From Planctomycetaceae bacterium (GTDB lineage: Bacteria > Planctomycetota > Planctomycetia > Pirellulales > Pirellulaceae), in assembly GCA_007695205.1 (NCBI GenBank), contig REEF01000608.1, positions 1 through 5,694 on the forward strand: a DNA stretch of 5,694 nt, written 5' to 3'. Positions 1 to 5,660 of this stretch are shown in pieces (positions within the stretch are counted from its first letter, which is position 1; every line of letters starts with the position of its first letter). The notes under the pieces are model-generated. The model was not told where the DNA came from, ran no database searches, and saw only the letters and a list, made by a program, of their open reading frames with translations. The translations under genes were made by a program, and so were the position numbers.

Positions 1-92
1 AGATCGAAAGTGGCGCCGCAGCACCCGTCTCAGGACCCGAGGTCATCGCGAGGCTAAGGGCCGAACTGTTATGGAAAGCTTTTCATGCTTGA
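1..92 (+). CDS. Possible 3' end of a truncated gene, unassigned
   Basis: Reading from base 3, one plus-strand frame is open from the window edge to a TGA at 90-92. It encodes 29 residues that look protein-like: a Gly/Ala/Pro-rich start, then an amphipathic stretch (EVIARLRAELLWKAF). The other plus frames here are Arg-rich or stop earlier. The gene would converge on motB, whose stop lies at 205-207, leaving 112 bases between them. The tail loosely resembles the C-termini of small ribbon-helix-helix antitoxins, but 29 residues are too few to assign a family. It may also be a chance open frame. Confidence 0.33.
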   Translation, partial: IESGAAAPVSGPEVIARLRAELLWKAFHA

Positions 93-204
93 ATGCGGTC
101 ACAACTGCACAGACGATTCCGCGGTCAAGGGGTGGGCTGTAGATACAGGGTGAGACCTGATCCCATCGCGGGTCCTGCATGAGCAGGGTCGGGCCTGAAT
201 GGCT

Positions 205-1137
205 CTACCTGAGTTCACTACCCCGTGATGGAGGCGTATCCGCGTCGGGACCCGCCTCCGGCGCAATGGCTCTCCCCTCGTCCGGGGCGCCGGCGGCCGC
301 ACTTACTTGCGACTCGGTCTCGCGGTTCATCAGGACGATCGAGATCCGGCGGTTGACTGCGTTGAACGGATCCGCCTCGTCGAGCATCACGGTTGAAGCC
401 AGGCCGACTATGCGCATGGTCTTCTCCGGCGACATTCCCGAACCGACCAGCGCGCGTCGAGCGGCATTGGCGCGATCGTTGGACAGCTCCCAGTTGCTGT
501 AACCGCCATAGCCGCCAGCGAAGGGTTGGGCGTCGGTGTGGCCGGTGATGCTGATCCGATTCGGCGGCTTGTTGAGCAACGGCGTCAGTTCGGCCAGCAA
601 CTCCCGGGCGTAGGGCTGCAGTTCGCTGCTGCCGCTGGCGAACATCGGCCGACCCTCGCGGTCGATGACCTGGATACGCAAACCCTCGCTGGTGATGTCA
701 AGCAGCAGCTGGTCGCCAAATTGACGCAGTGACTCACTGGCCTGAATTGACGCCTGGATCCGCGCCTTGAGGACCTCGAGCTCGCGGCGTTCCTCCTCGC
801 GTGCGGCCTGCCGTTGGTCGATCATCGCGAGCGGCCCGACGGTGCGCCGGACCTCGCCGTCGGTGAGGCGGAAGTCCTCGCCTCCACCGGGGATCGGATG
901 GCTTTGCTCGCCGGCCCCGTCACCGCCCTGGAGGGAGACGCGCAGCGGATTGTCGAAATAATCCGAGATGCCGCGGCGCTGGTCCTCGGTCGTGGAGGCC
1001 AGCAGCCACATCAGCAGGAAGAAGGCCATCATCGCGGTGACGAAGTCGGCGTAGGCGATCTTCCACGCACCGCCGTGGTGAACGTGGCCACGGCGCTTGC
1101 GGACCTTCTTGACGATGATCTTCGGTGCCTCGTCCAT
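205..1137 (-). CDS. motB: Flagellar motor stator protein MotB
   Basis: MotB is the peptidoglycan-anchoring subunit of the MotA-MotB stator, which couples ion flow to flagellar rotation. The 310 residues match the length of E. coli MotB (308). A basic N-terminus is followed by one membrane helix at about residues 28-48 (KIAYADFVTAMMAFF), with the ion-carrying aspartate at D31. A plug-like segment follows (about 50-65), then the PIPGGGEDF motif (81-89) also seen in the E. coli protein. A Glu/Arg-rich linker leads to an OmpA-like peptidoglycan-binding domain (about 150-271) with GHTD (199-202), NWELSNDRA (215-223) and NRRISI (262-267). The Ala/Pro/Glu-rich tail from about 272 is low complexity. 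The start lies 6 bases after the motA stop with only a weak GGGG-type site, so translation is probably coupled to motA. By resemblance to E. coli it should be proton-driven; this is inference. Confidence 0.97.
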   Translation of the reverse strand: MDEAPKIIVKKVRKRRGHVHHGGAWKIAYADFVTAMMAFFLLMWLLASTTEDQRRGISDYFDNPLRVSLQGGDGAGEQSHPIPGGGEDFRLTDGEVRRTVGPLAMIDQRQAAREEERRELEVLKARIQASIQASESLRQFGDQLLLDITSEGLRIQVIDREGRPMFASGSSELQPYARELLAELTPLLNKPPNRISITGHTDAQPFAGGYGGYSNWELSNDRANAARRALVGSGMSPEKTMRIVGLASTVMLDEADPFNAVNRRISIVLMNRETESQVSAAAGAPDEGRAIAPEAGPDADTPPSRGSELR

Positions 1138-1143
1138 GGTGTA

Positions 1144-2001
1144 TCAGCCCCGCTGCGCCCGGACCGCTTCCTCCAACTCGCCGAAGCTCGGACGTGCGGC
1201 GTGGAAGATGACCTTGCGGCCGTGCTCGACCGCGACCGCGGGCATGGAACCCGCTGCGCTGGCCAGCAGGGTGGCCTTAACCGCTTCCAGTGCCTTGGTC
1301 TCTTCGAGCTGTCGCTGCTGGATCGCCACCGGAATCGGGCCGATGATGGCATATCCGAACAGAATTCCGACGAAGGCGCCCACTAGCGCCGCGCCGATCA
1401 TCGGCCCCAGCTCTTGGGGCGGCAGGTGCAGCGAACTCATCGTGAGCACCACGCCCATGACCGCAGCGACGATGCCGAAGGCCGGCATGGAGTCCCCCAT
1501 TTTTGTCAGTAGATCGATGGGGACATGGCTCTCCTGGTGGTGGGTCTCCAGCTCCTGATCCATAAGGGATTCTAGCTCGTGTGGAGCCATCGAACCCGAC
1601 ACCATCATGCGGAGATAGTCGCAGATGAATTCCACTAGAAGATGATTGGTCAGAAGGCCCGGATAGGCTTGGAAGATGCTGCTCTCCGCCGGCTGTTCGA
1701 CGTGTTCCTCGATCGAGATCAGGCCGTCCTTGCGGATCTTGTTGAGCAGGTCGTAGAGCAGGCACAGCAGGTCGAGGTAGACCTGACGGGGGTACTTCGA
1801 GCCCTTGATCGCCAGCGGCACGGCCTTTGCGGCCGCCTTTAGAGCGGCCGGCGAACTCGAGGCCACGAAAGCGCCGAAGGCGGCGCCGACGATCATAAGC
1901 AGCTTGACCGGGTGCATCAAGGCGGCGAGGTGGCCGCCGGAGACCACAAAGCCGCCGAAGACCACGGCGAGCACGATCACCCATCCGACGATGAGCAGCA
2001 T
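1144..2001 (-). CDS. motA: Flagellar motor stator protein MotA
   Basis: MotA is the polytopic inner-membrane stator subunit that contacts the FliG rotor protein. The 285-residue product has four hydrophobic segments (about 3-21, 31-50, 173-193 and 203-223) and a large cytoplasmic loop between the second and third. Residues known to matter in E. coli MotA fall at the same numbers here: R90 and E98 (FliG contact) in the loop, and P173 and P222 beside the channel. The C-terminal RPSFGELEEAV also matches the family. The frame is open further upstream to 2154, but that extension is Ser/Arg/Thr-rich and overlaps the preceding gene. The chosen ATG has GAGGAG six bases ahead and gives the usual MotA N-terminus (MLLIVGWVIV). 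It lies 10 bases after the upstream small gene and 6 bases before motB. Confidence 0.97.
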   Translation of the reverse strand: MLLIVGWVIVLAVVFGGFVVSGGHLAALMHPVKLLMIVGAAFGAFVASSSPAALKAAAKAVPLAIKGSKYPRQVYLDLLCLLYDLLNKIRKDGLISIEEHVEQPAESSIFQAYPGLLTNHLLVEFICDYLRMMVSGSMAPHELESLMDQELETHHQESHVPIDLLTKMGDSMPAFGIVAAVMGVVLTMSSLHLPPQELGPMIGAALVGAFVGILFGYAIIGPIPVAIQQRQLEETKALEAVKATLLASAAGSMPAVAVEHGRKVIFHAARPSFGELEEAVRAQRG

Positions 2002-2007
2002 GTGAGT

Positions 2008-2013
2008 CTCCTC
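2008..2013 (-). promoter_or_regulatory. Ribosome binding site of motA, overlapping the upstream stop codon
   Basis: Read on the minus strand, TGAGGAGACTCAC precedes the motA ATG. The GAGGAG site shares its first two bases with the TGA stop (2012-2014) of the small upstream gene and sits 6 bases from the start. A ribosome finishing the first gene would end on the motA binding site, which suggests translational coupling. The site also supports 2001 over the longer open frame as the motA start. Confidence 0.8.
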
Positions 2014-2365
2014 AGTGATGCGCCGACGGGTCGTCTGGCAGGTCGATGTAGCCGCGTTCGATTGCGCGCTCCAGGGCGTGGAAGGCGGCGCGGCCCTCGT
2101 CATACAGCTTGCGGGCGGTACCCACGCGCCGGATCGCCTCCGCGTCGATCTCACCCATCGGGCGGCAGCACAGTTCCATCACCAGGCCGAGGTATTCCGA
2201 CCGCAGCTCGGCCACTCGCTCGGCCAGCCCGAGGATCGCGGCGCGGTCCAGTCCGGGCAGGCGCTCATGGAGGATGCGGTTATTGACCTGGCGGATTTCG
2301 CGCTCGAGTCCAAGTAGGAAGTGTCGCTGGCGCTTGAGCAGGCGCTCGTCATCGGTGTCGTTCAT
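2012..2365 (-). CDS. Small helical protein of unknown function, first gene of the stator operon
   Basis: I do not recognise this 117-residue protein. It is charged and apparently almost all helical, with heptad-like Leu/Ala patterns (about 7-30, 38-66 and 72-104). It has no signal peptide or membrane segment, an adjacent cysteine pair at C66-C67 (MELCCRPMGE), and an acidic end with two final histidines. It is therefore expected to be cytoplasmic. The ATG at 2365 was chosen because GGGAGG sits six bases upstream and a sigma-28 promoter lies just beyond. The same frame stays open to 3082, but that extension is low in recognisable protein character. The motA start follows after 10 bases, so the gene is co-transcribed and probably translationally coupled with the stator genes. 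A role in stator or motor control, or as a flagellar chaperone-like protein, is inference from position only. Confidence 0.85.
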   Translation of the reverse strand: MNDTDDERLLKRQRHFLLGLEREIRQVNNRILHERLPGLDRAAILGLAERVAELRSEYLGLVMELCCRPMGEIDAEAIRRVGTARKLYDEGRAAFHALERAIERGYIDLPDDPSAHH

Positions 2366-2371
2366 CTGTGG

Positions 2372-2380
2372 CCTCCCTTT
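2372..2380 (-). promoter_or_regulatory. Strong Shine-Dalgarno site of the first stator-operon gene
   Basis: On the minus strand AAAGGGAGG lies six bases before the ATG at 2363-2365. It is the best ribosome binding site in the window. Together with the promoter just upstream it fixes the start of the 117-residue protein, although the frame has no stop for another 239 codons upstream. Confidence 0.8.
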
Positions 2381-2387
2381 GCCCGCG

Positions 2388-2414
2388 TTATCGGCCGTGA
2401 CGGCTGTGGCTTGA
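2388..2414 (-). promoter_or_regulatory. Sigma-28 (FliA) flagellar class III promoter
   Basis: On the minus strand the sequence reads TCAAGCCA, 11 bases, GCCGATAA. The -10 element (2388-2395) is a perfect match to the FliA consensus. The spacing is the consensus 11 bases, and the -35 element (2407-2414) has the TCAAG form as I recall it from pseudomonad FliA promoters. Transcription would start near 2381, giving a leader of about 16 bases that carries the Shine-Dalgarno site. The promoter would drive the small gene, motA and motB after export of the anti-sigma factor FlgM, the usual timing for stator genes. Confidence 0.88.
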
Positions 2415-2812
2415 GCGGTACCCGTCACGCGGGCGGGCACCTTGTACAGACCCACCAGCGTCGGACTAAGCCAACCCATTGATCCGGAGCGTAAGTGATG
2501 TGAAAAGCATGCTGAAACAGGCCTTGAAGCGGATTGGCTCCGGCTCTCTCGCTTTGGTTGTCTTCGGAGCAACGCGCGGTCCTTCGGTCCGCCAAGCAGG
2601 TCCTTTCGGGCCTTGATGAAGAGCTCGCCGCCTGGGAGGACAGACTGGAAATCGAACGGGCCCAGCTCGCGTATTTGGCTTCTGACATCCACTCGGAAGA
2701 CGTCGTGATCGGCCGGAATCGCACCGGTCACGTTGGGCCTCTCGCGGATCGAGTGCATGGCTATTTCACGGACGATAAAACTCCCCTGACGATTGAGGTA
2801 AGGCGGTTCCGT

Positions 2813-2850
2813 AAAGGACGGTCTCCCGGGCAAACGGGAGGATGTCCTTT
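2813..2850. repeat. 38-base interrupted inverted repeat (hairpin)
   Basis: AAAGGAC (2813-2819) pairs with GTCCTTT (2844-2850), and CTCCCG (2823-2828) pairs with CGGGAG (2835-2840) around a six-base loop. Three bases on each side between the two stems allow two G-U pairs around a G-A mismatch. The outer A-run against T-run is terminator-like, but only three Ts follow on either strand and no gene ends nearby. It may be a weak bidirectional terminator insulating the stator operon, a REP-like element, or part of an RNA. Confidence 0.5.
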
Positions 2851-3183
2851 GTCTCGATATCTCGGTGCCGGAATGATGCGTTACAACGGACGGAGAGCCA
2901 TCTGAAACGCAAGTGCCGGCCACCAGTGGTGAATCATGAGGAGCTTTCTGGTCTCTGGGTGCGCGGTGCTCGCCACGCAGTGCGGATGGGGCGAGTGCTT
3001 CCGGCCCAGAGCGGTCGGACGTGGCTTCAGTCCCAGTGGCCGCTTGAGTCCGGATAACCGAACACGAAAAAGCCAGGTTCATTCGTCCAACAACGGCCGA
3101 CTAGACCGTTAGTTATAGCCGAATGAGGGCGACCAAAACGATCGTAGACCCGGGGAAATACCACACCCGATCCATGGTAACCG

Positions 3184-3229
3184 CGCGGATCACTGACTAG
3201 CCTTCATACAAGGCACATCCGAATCCGCG
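3184..3229 (+). repeat. Nested inverted repeat just upstream of the lipoprotein start
   Basis: CGCGGAT (3184-3190) is the perfect reverse complement of ATCCGCG (3223-3229). Inside it, GCCTT (3200-3204) pairs with AAGGC (3210-3214) across a five-base loop. If transcribed, the leader could fold as a stem-loop within a stem. The outer stem would overlap part of the weak GGTGG site ahead of the ATG at 3239. A regulatory role is speculative. Confidence 0.3.
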
Positions 3230-5353
3230 GTGGCGACGATGCTCGCATTTATGGCTGTTTTCCAGCGTTCCCGGAACGTTGTTTGGAGTCTTGTGTTCCT
3301 TCTTGCCGTGCTCTTTGCCCTTGGCGGCTGTGGTGGCGGTTCCTCGGATCGAGAACCGACCGTGGATCCAACCCCCGTCCCACCCGAGCGCGGGCTAACC
3401 GGGGAGTTCATCATCGGACAGTCAGAAACTCTGGCGAGCCAAGATGTTGGTCCGCAGGGGGGTACGCTGGTCGTCTCACGCCCAGGGCATCCTCTCGACG
3501 GGCTCGAAGTCGATATCCCCGAGGGAGCGTTCGACGATTCTCGACAGGTCACCATCGCTTCCGCCGAGATCTTCGACCATACCTTCGGAAGTGTCGTGAA
3601 TCCGATTGCGCCGCTGATCGTAATAGAGGCTGGCAGCGATTACGCCAACGATATCATGACGGTCCGGATTCCTGTTCAGGCATCTCCAGATATGGTTGCG
3701 GTTCCCTTTTCTTATCACGAAAAAAATGGAACTATCGAAGGGGTCCCTTTCGTCGAGGTCGAACCCGGATCTGTAACGATGGCCACCCGCCGTTTCTCCG
3801 TATTTGGTGCGTTAGGATTTTCTTACTATTCCCCGCTCGTCGAAGGACATTCATTAGACAAGCGGCTTGTCGAATACCTCTTTCCAGTACTCGACTCAGG
3901 ATTCAGCCCGGGGTTCGACGACTGGCAATTCCGAAATTACGGGTCTCATGTTACGCCGGTGGGATATGGCACGGGGCAGGTGCTGACAGCATTCTATCAT
4001 TACATAGAAAGACAAGACAGCGCTTCCACTAGGCTCTTCGGTCGTTATGATAACTACGGCAATGAACCAGACACCACACCTGACTTCGAGTGGGATAACG
4101 CACTCGGTATTCGGTTGGCCTCAAGCGTTCAATATGACGTCCTCACAAGCCTAAACATCGATCAGCATAGGTTGCTTCGAAAAGCAATCGAAAAAAGGTC
4201 TGAGCCCGCCACTCTTACAGCGATGACAGCGTTTCTGATTTATGAAAACGCCCCTCAGTTGATCGCGGTCTTCGGGGAACACGGCTCTGTTGTGTTGATC
4301 GCGTATAAAATCGTAACTGTGTTCGGTGTCGATGACTCCGTCGCTTACTACGATCTTTACGTTGCAGACCCCAATTACCCTGGTGACTCTGGCCGACGGA
4401 TCCGTTTCAATGCTGAAACCTCAACATTCTATCCCTATCAGTCAGGAGATTACGAATATCAGGACCTTCTCTTCCTGGGGCGTTTTCGGCTGTTTAATGA
4501 GGACGAGGTCGCGGGTCGCTGGACCGAATTCGACTTGCGGATTGTGGGGAGTGATCTTTTCCCGCCCTATGGATTAGCGTTGATTGATGGAGAAAATAAC
4601 CTTATTGAAGATGATGACGGAAACCCGCTTCTTCTCACAGACGGATATGTCTCCAGAGATCGGACCCTGCGTGTCTTGGGTATTGGACGATGGAATGCTG
4701 ACGACGTAGGCGCGCTCAATCTCGTTGCATTTCGGGATCTCAATCCGGTGGCTGCCGCTCAAGGAGACGTCCTGTCCATCGAGCTGACTGAAGGTAAGAA
4801 TGAGATCGGTTTCTTGGTGGCCGACTCATTTGACGCGTATATTGATTTTGAATATATAGACGTGTGGCACGAAGAGGATACCTTCGAAGACCCGGGTAGG
4901 ATTGAGGGGCGCTACGATGTGATCGGTGCCGATGGCGGAATCGTGCGGGATGTCGTAACCGGTCTGGAATGGCAGCGGTGCGCGGTTGGTCAAACCTGGA
5001 ATCCTAGTACAGGTAGATGTGATGGATTTGGCTCTTTGATCGCTTGGGATGACGCGGTGCAAGAGACTGCGCCGGGCGGTTTTCGTCTTCCGACCGATGA
5101 CGAGTTGCGAACGCTGGTGTACTGCTCCAGTGGGTCGCCGGCGCTGTTTAACGAAACCGGGTCGCGTTGCAGAGGGGCTTACACATGGCCAACCATCGTT
5201 GTTGAGGCGTTCCCAGATACACCGGCGGATGGTTTCTGGTCGGGTTCGCCGTCGGCAGTAGATCCTGAACGCGCTAGGGTGATGAGTTTTTTCTATGGCG
5301 AGGATCGTTGGGAATTCAAACACATACGGGCACGAGTCCGGTTGGTCCGGTGA
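3230..5353 (+). CDS. Lipoprotein with ZU5-like, inactive papain-like protease, Ig-like and DUF1566 domains
   Basis: The 707-residue product starts with an Arg-containing n-region, a hydrophobic core and a lipobox LGGC (C34), so it should be a lipid-anchored envelope protein. A Ser/Pro linker leads to a ZU5-like beta domain (about 70-195: GGTL 77-80, IPEGAF 96-101, and RRFSVFGAL near its end). Residues about 225-406 follow the pattern of a C39/papain-like cysteine-protease fold: DDWQF, NYGS, the GxCxGQ-type motif, PQLIAVF, and DPNYPG (380-385). The catalytic Cys position reads GYGTGQ (G247), and the expected His position falls near S353/V354, with H351 close by. An Ig-like beta segment follows (about 472-535). 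Residues about 573-707 are a DUF1566/Lcl C-terminal domain (TGLEWQRC, GFRLPTDDEL) with four cysteines (584, 597, 632, 647). The start is uncertain: GTG at 3230, ATG at 3239 (weak GGTGG ahead) or ATG at 3251, and all keep the signal peptide. The gene is AT-richer than the mot operon and has no partner gene. The likely role is binding or adhesion, not proteolysis (inference). Confidence 0.88.
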   Translation: MATMLAFMAVFQRSRNVVWSLVFLLAVLFALGGCGGGSSDREPTVDPTPVPPERGLTGEFIIGQSETLASQDVGPQGGTLVVSRPGHPLDGLEVDIPEGAFDDSRQVTIASAEIFDHTFGSVVNPIAPLIVIEAGSDYANDIMTVRIPVQASPDMVAVPFSYHEKNGTIEGVPFVEVEPGSVTMATRRFSVFGALGFSYYSPLVEGHSLDKRLVEYLFPVLDSGFSPGFDDWQFRNYGSHVTPVGYGTGQVLTAFYHYIERQDSASTRLFGRYDNYGNEPDTTPDFEWDNALGIRLASSVQYDVLTSLNIDQHRLLRKAIEKRSEPATLTAMTAFLIYENAPQLIAVFGEHGSVVLIAYKIVTVFGVDDSVAYYDLYVADPNYPGDSGRRIRFNAETSTFYPYQSGDYEYQDLLFLGRFRLFNEDEVAGRWTEFDLRIVGSDLFPPYGLALIDGENNLIEDDDGNPLLLTDGYVSRDRTLRVLGIGRWNADDVGALNLVAFRDLNPVAAAQGDVLSIELTEGKNEIGFLVADSFDAYIDFEYIDVWHEEDTFEDPGRIEGRYDVIGADGGIVRDVVTGLEWQRCAVGQTWNPSTGRCDGFGSLIAWDDAVQETAPGGFRLPTDDELRTLVYCSSGSPALFNETGSRCRGAYTWPTIVVEAFPDTPADGFWSGSPSAVDPERARVMSFFYGEDRWEFKHIRARVRLVR

Positions 5354-5379
5354 TTGAGACAGAGGACTCCATGCCGTCT

Positions 5380-5404
5380 CCTAGTTGATAGTCACAAGAC
5401 TAGG
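5380..5404 (+). terminator. Possible weak terminator after the lipoprotein gene
   Basis: CCTAGT (5380-5385) pairs with ACTAGG (5399-5404). A competing stem TAGTC/GACTA (5389-5402) has a four-base ACAA loop. The position, 27 bases after the stop codon, suits a terminator, but no run of Ts follows, so this is not a canonical Rho-independent site. Confidence 0.2.
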
Positions 5405-5487
5405 TGACCGTTTCGCATTGGTCATTTAGTAGACTGAGCTGTCGAGATAACCGGCAAACCGTTCGGGTGTACGCTTTGGCGATGAGA

Positions 5488-5589
5488 CGTGGCACGCGAA
5501 GGGTCGCGGGAAGAGAATCTGTGGGTTCGGCGTGGCTTGAAAGGCGGTCACTGTTGTAACGGCGTGGCGTTATCGCAAAGGCGGTGACC
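5488..5589. repeat. Cluster of imperfect direct repeats, likely mobile-element terminus
   Basis: CGGCGTGGC occurs at 5528-5536 and 5560-5568. Each copy is followed by AAAGGCGGT(C/G)AC, at 5540-5551 and 5577-5588. A weaker third copy begins at 5488 (CGTGGCACGCGAAGGGTCGC). Spaced repeats of this kind at an end are known for IS21-family elements, where the transposase binds several terminal copies. The GGCGTGGC and GCGGTCAC words also remind me of such ends. This is a resemblance, not an identification. Confidence 0.45.
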
Positions 5590-5660
5590 GGAATAATTCA
5601 GATAACGGTCTCCGCTGTGCGAGGTTGAATGTCGGCTCAGGGTCGACTGGAGCCGCCCCG

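Larger units (their letters stand above)
2415..3229. other. Long region without a supportable gene
   Basis: These roughly 800 bases separate the divergent stator operon and lipoprotein gene. I see no tRNA, rRNA or recognisable protein. One minus frame, shared with the small stator-operon gene, is stop-free up to 3082. A plus frame in register with it is open at 2528-2905. In about 2530-2790 both have many codons ending in G or C, but neither gives a family I know and neither has a convincing ribosome binding site. The rest of the minus translation is a Ser/Arg/Pro/Thr-rich mixture typical of non-coding GC-rich DNA. A decayed gene is possible. The region also holds a 38-base hairpin (2813-2850), a bulged stem at 3089-3114 (AACAACGG against CCGTTAGTT), and a nested inverted repeat next to the lipoprotein start. 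Confidence 0.55.

Noticed and set aside
1..46. Minus-strand ATG at 44-46 opening a frame to the left edge
   Set aside because: It has no ribosome binding site and only 15 codons are visible. The opposite-strand gene end is more protein-like.
174..187. CCTGC-ATGA-GCAGG stem after motB as a terminator
   Set aside because: It has only five base pairs in the motB direction, with mismatches beyond and no T-run. It could be chance.
205..1137. Several plus-strand open frames opposite motA and motB (for example 814-1386 and 1097-1558)
   Set aside because: They are antisense shadows of well-supported motA and motB coding, with no family resemblance.
2002..2154. Longer MotA reading from an ATG at 2154
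   Set aside because: The added 51 residues are Ser/Thr/Arg-rich and overlap the small upstream gene. The ATG at 2001 has a proper ribosome site and gives the normal MotA N-terminus.
3089..3114. Bulged stem AACAACGG/CCGTTAGTT considered as an integron attC site
   Set aside because: The core sites do not fit GTTRRRY and its complement, the arms are short, and no integrase or cassette array is visible.
3113..3119. TTATAGC as a -10 box for the lipoprotein gene
   Set aside because: No acceptable -35 element lies 15-19 bases upstream, so no promoter is claimed.
5490..5505. TGGCACG resembling a sigma-54 -24 element
   Set aside because: The -12 element is missing: GGGT appears where TTGC is needed. 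The word also overlaps the direct-repeat cluster.
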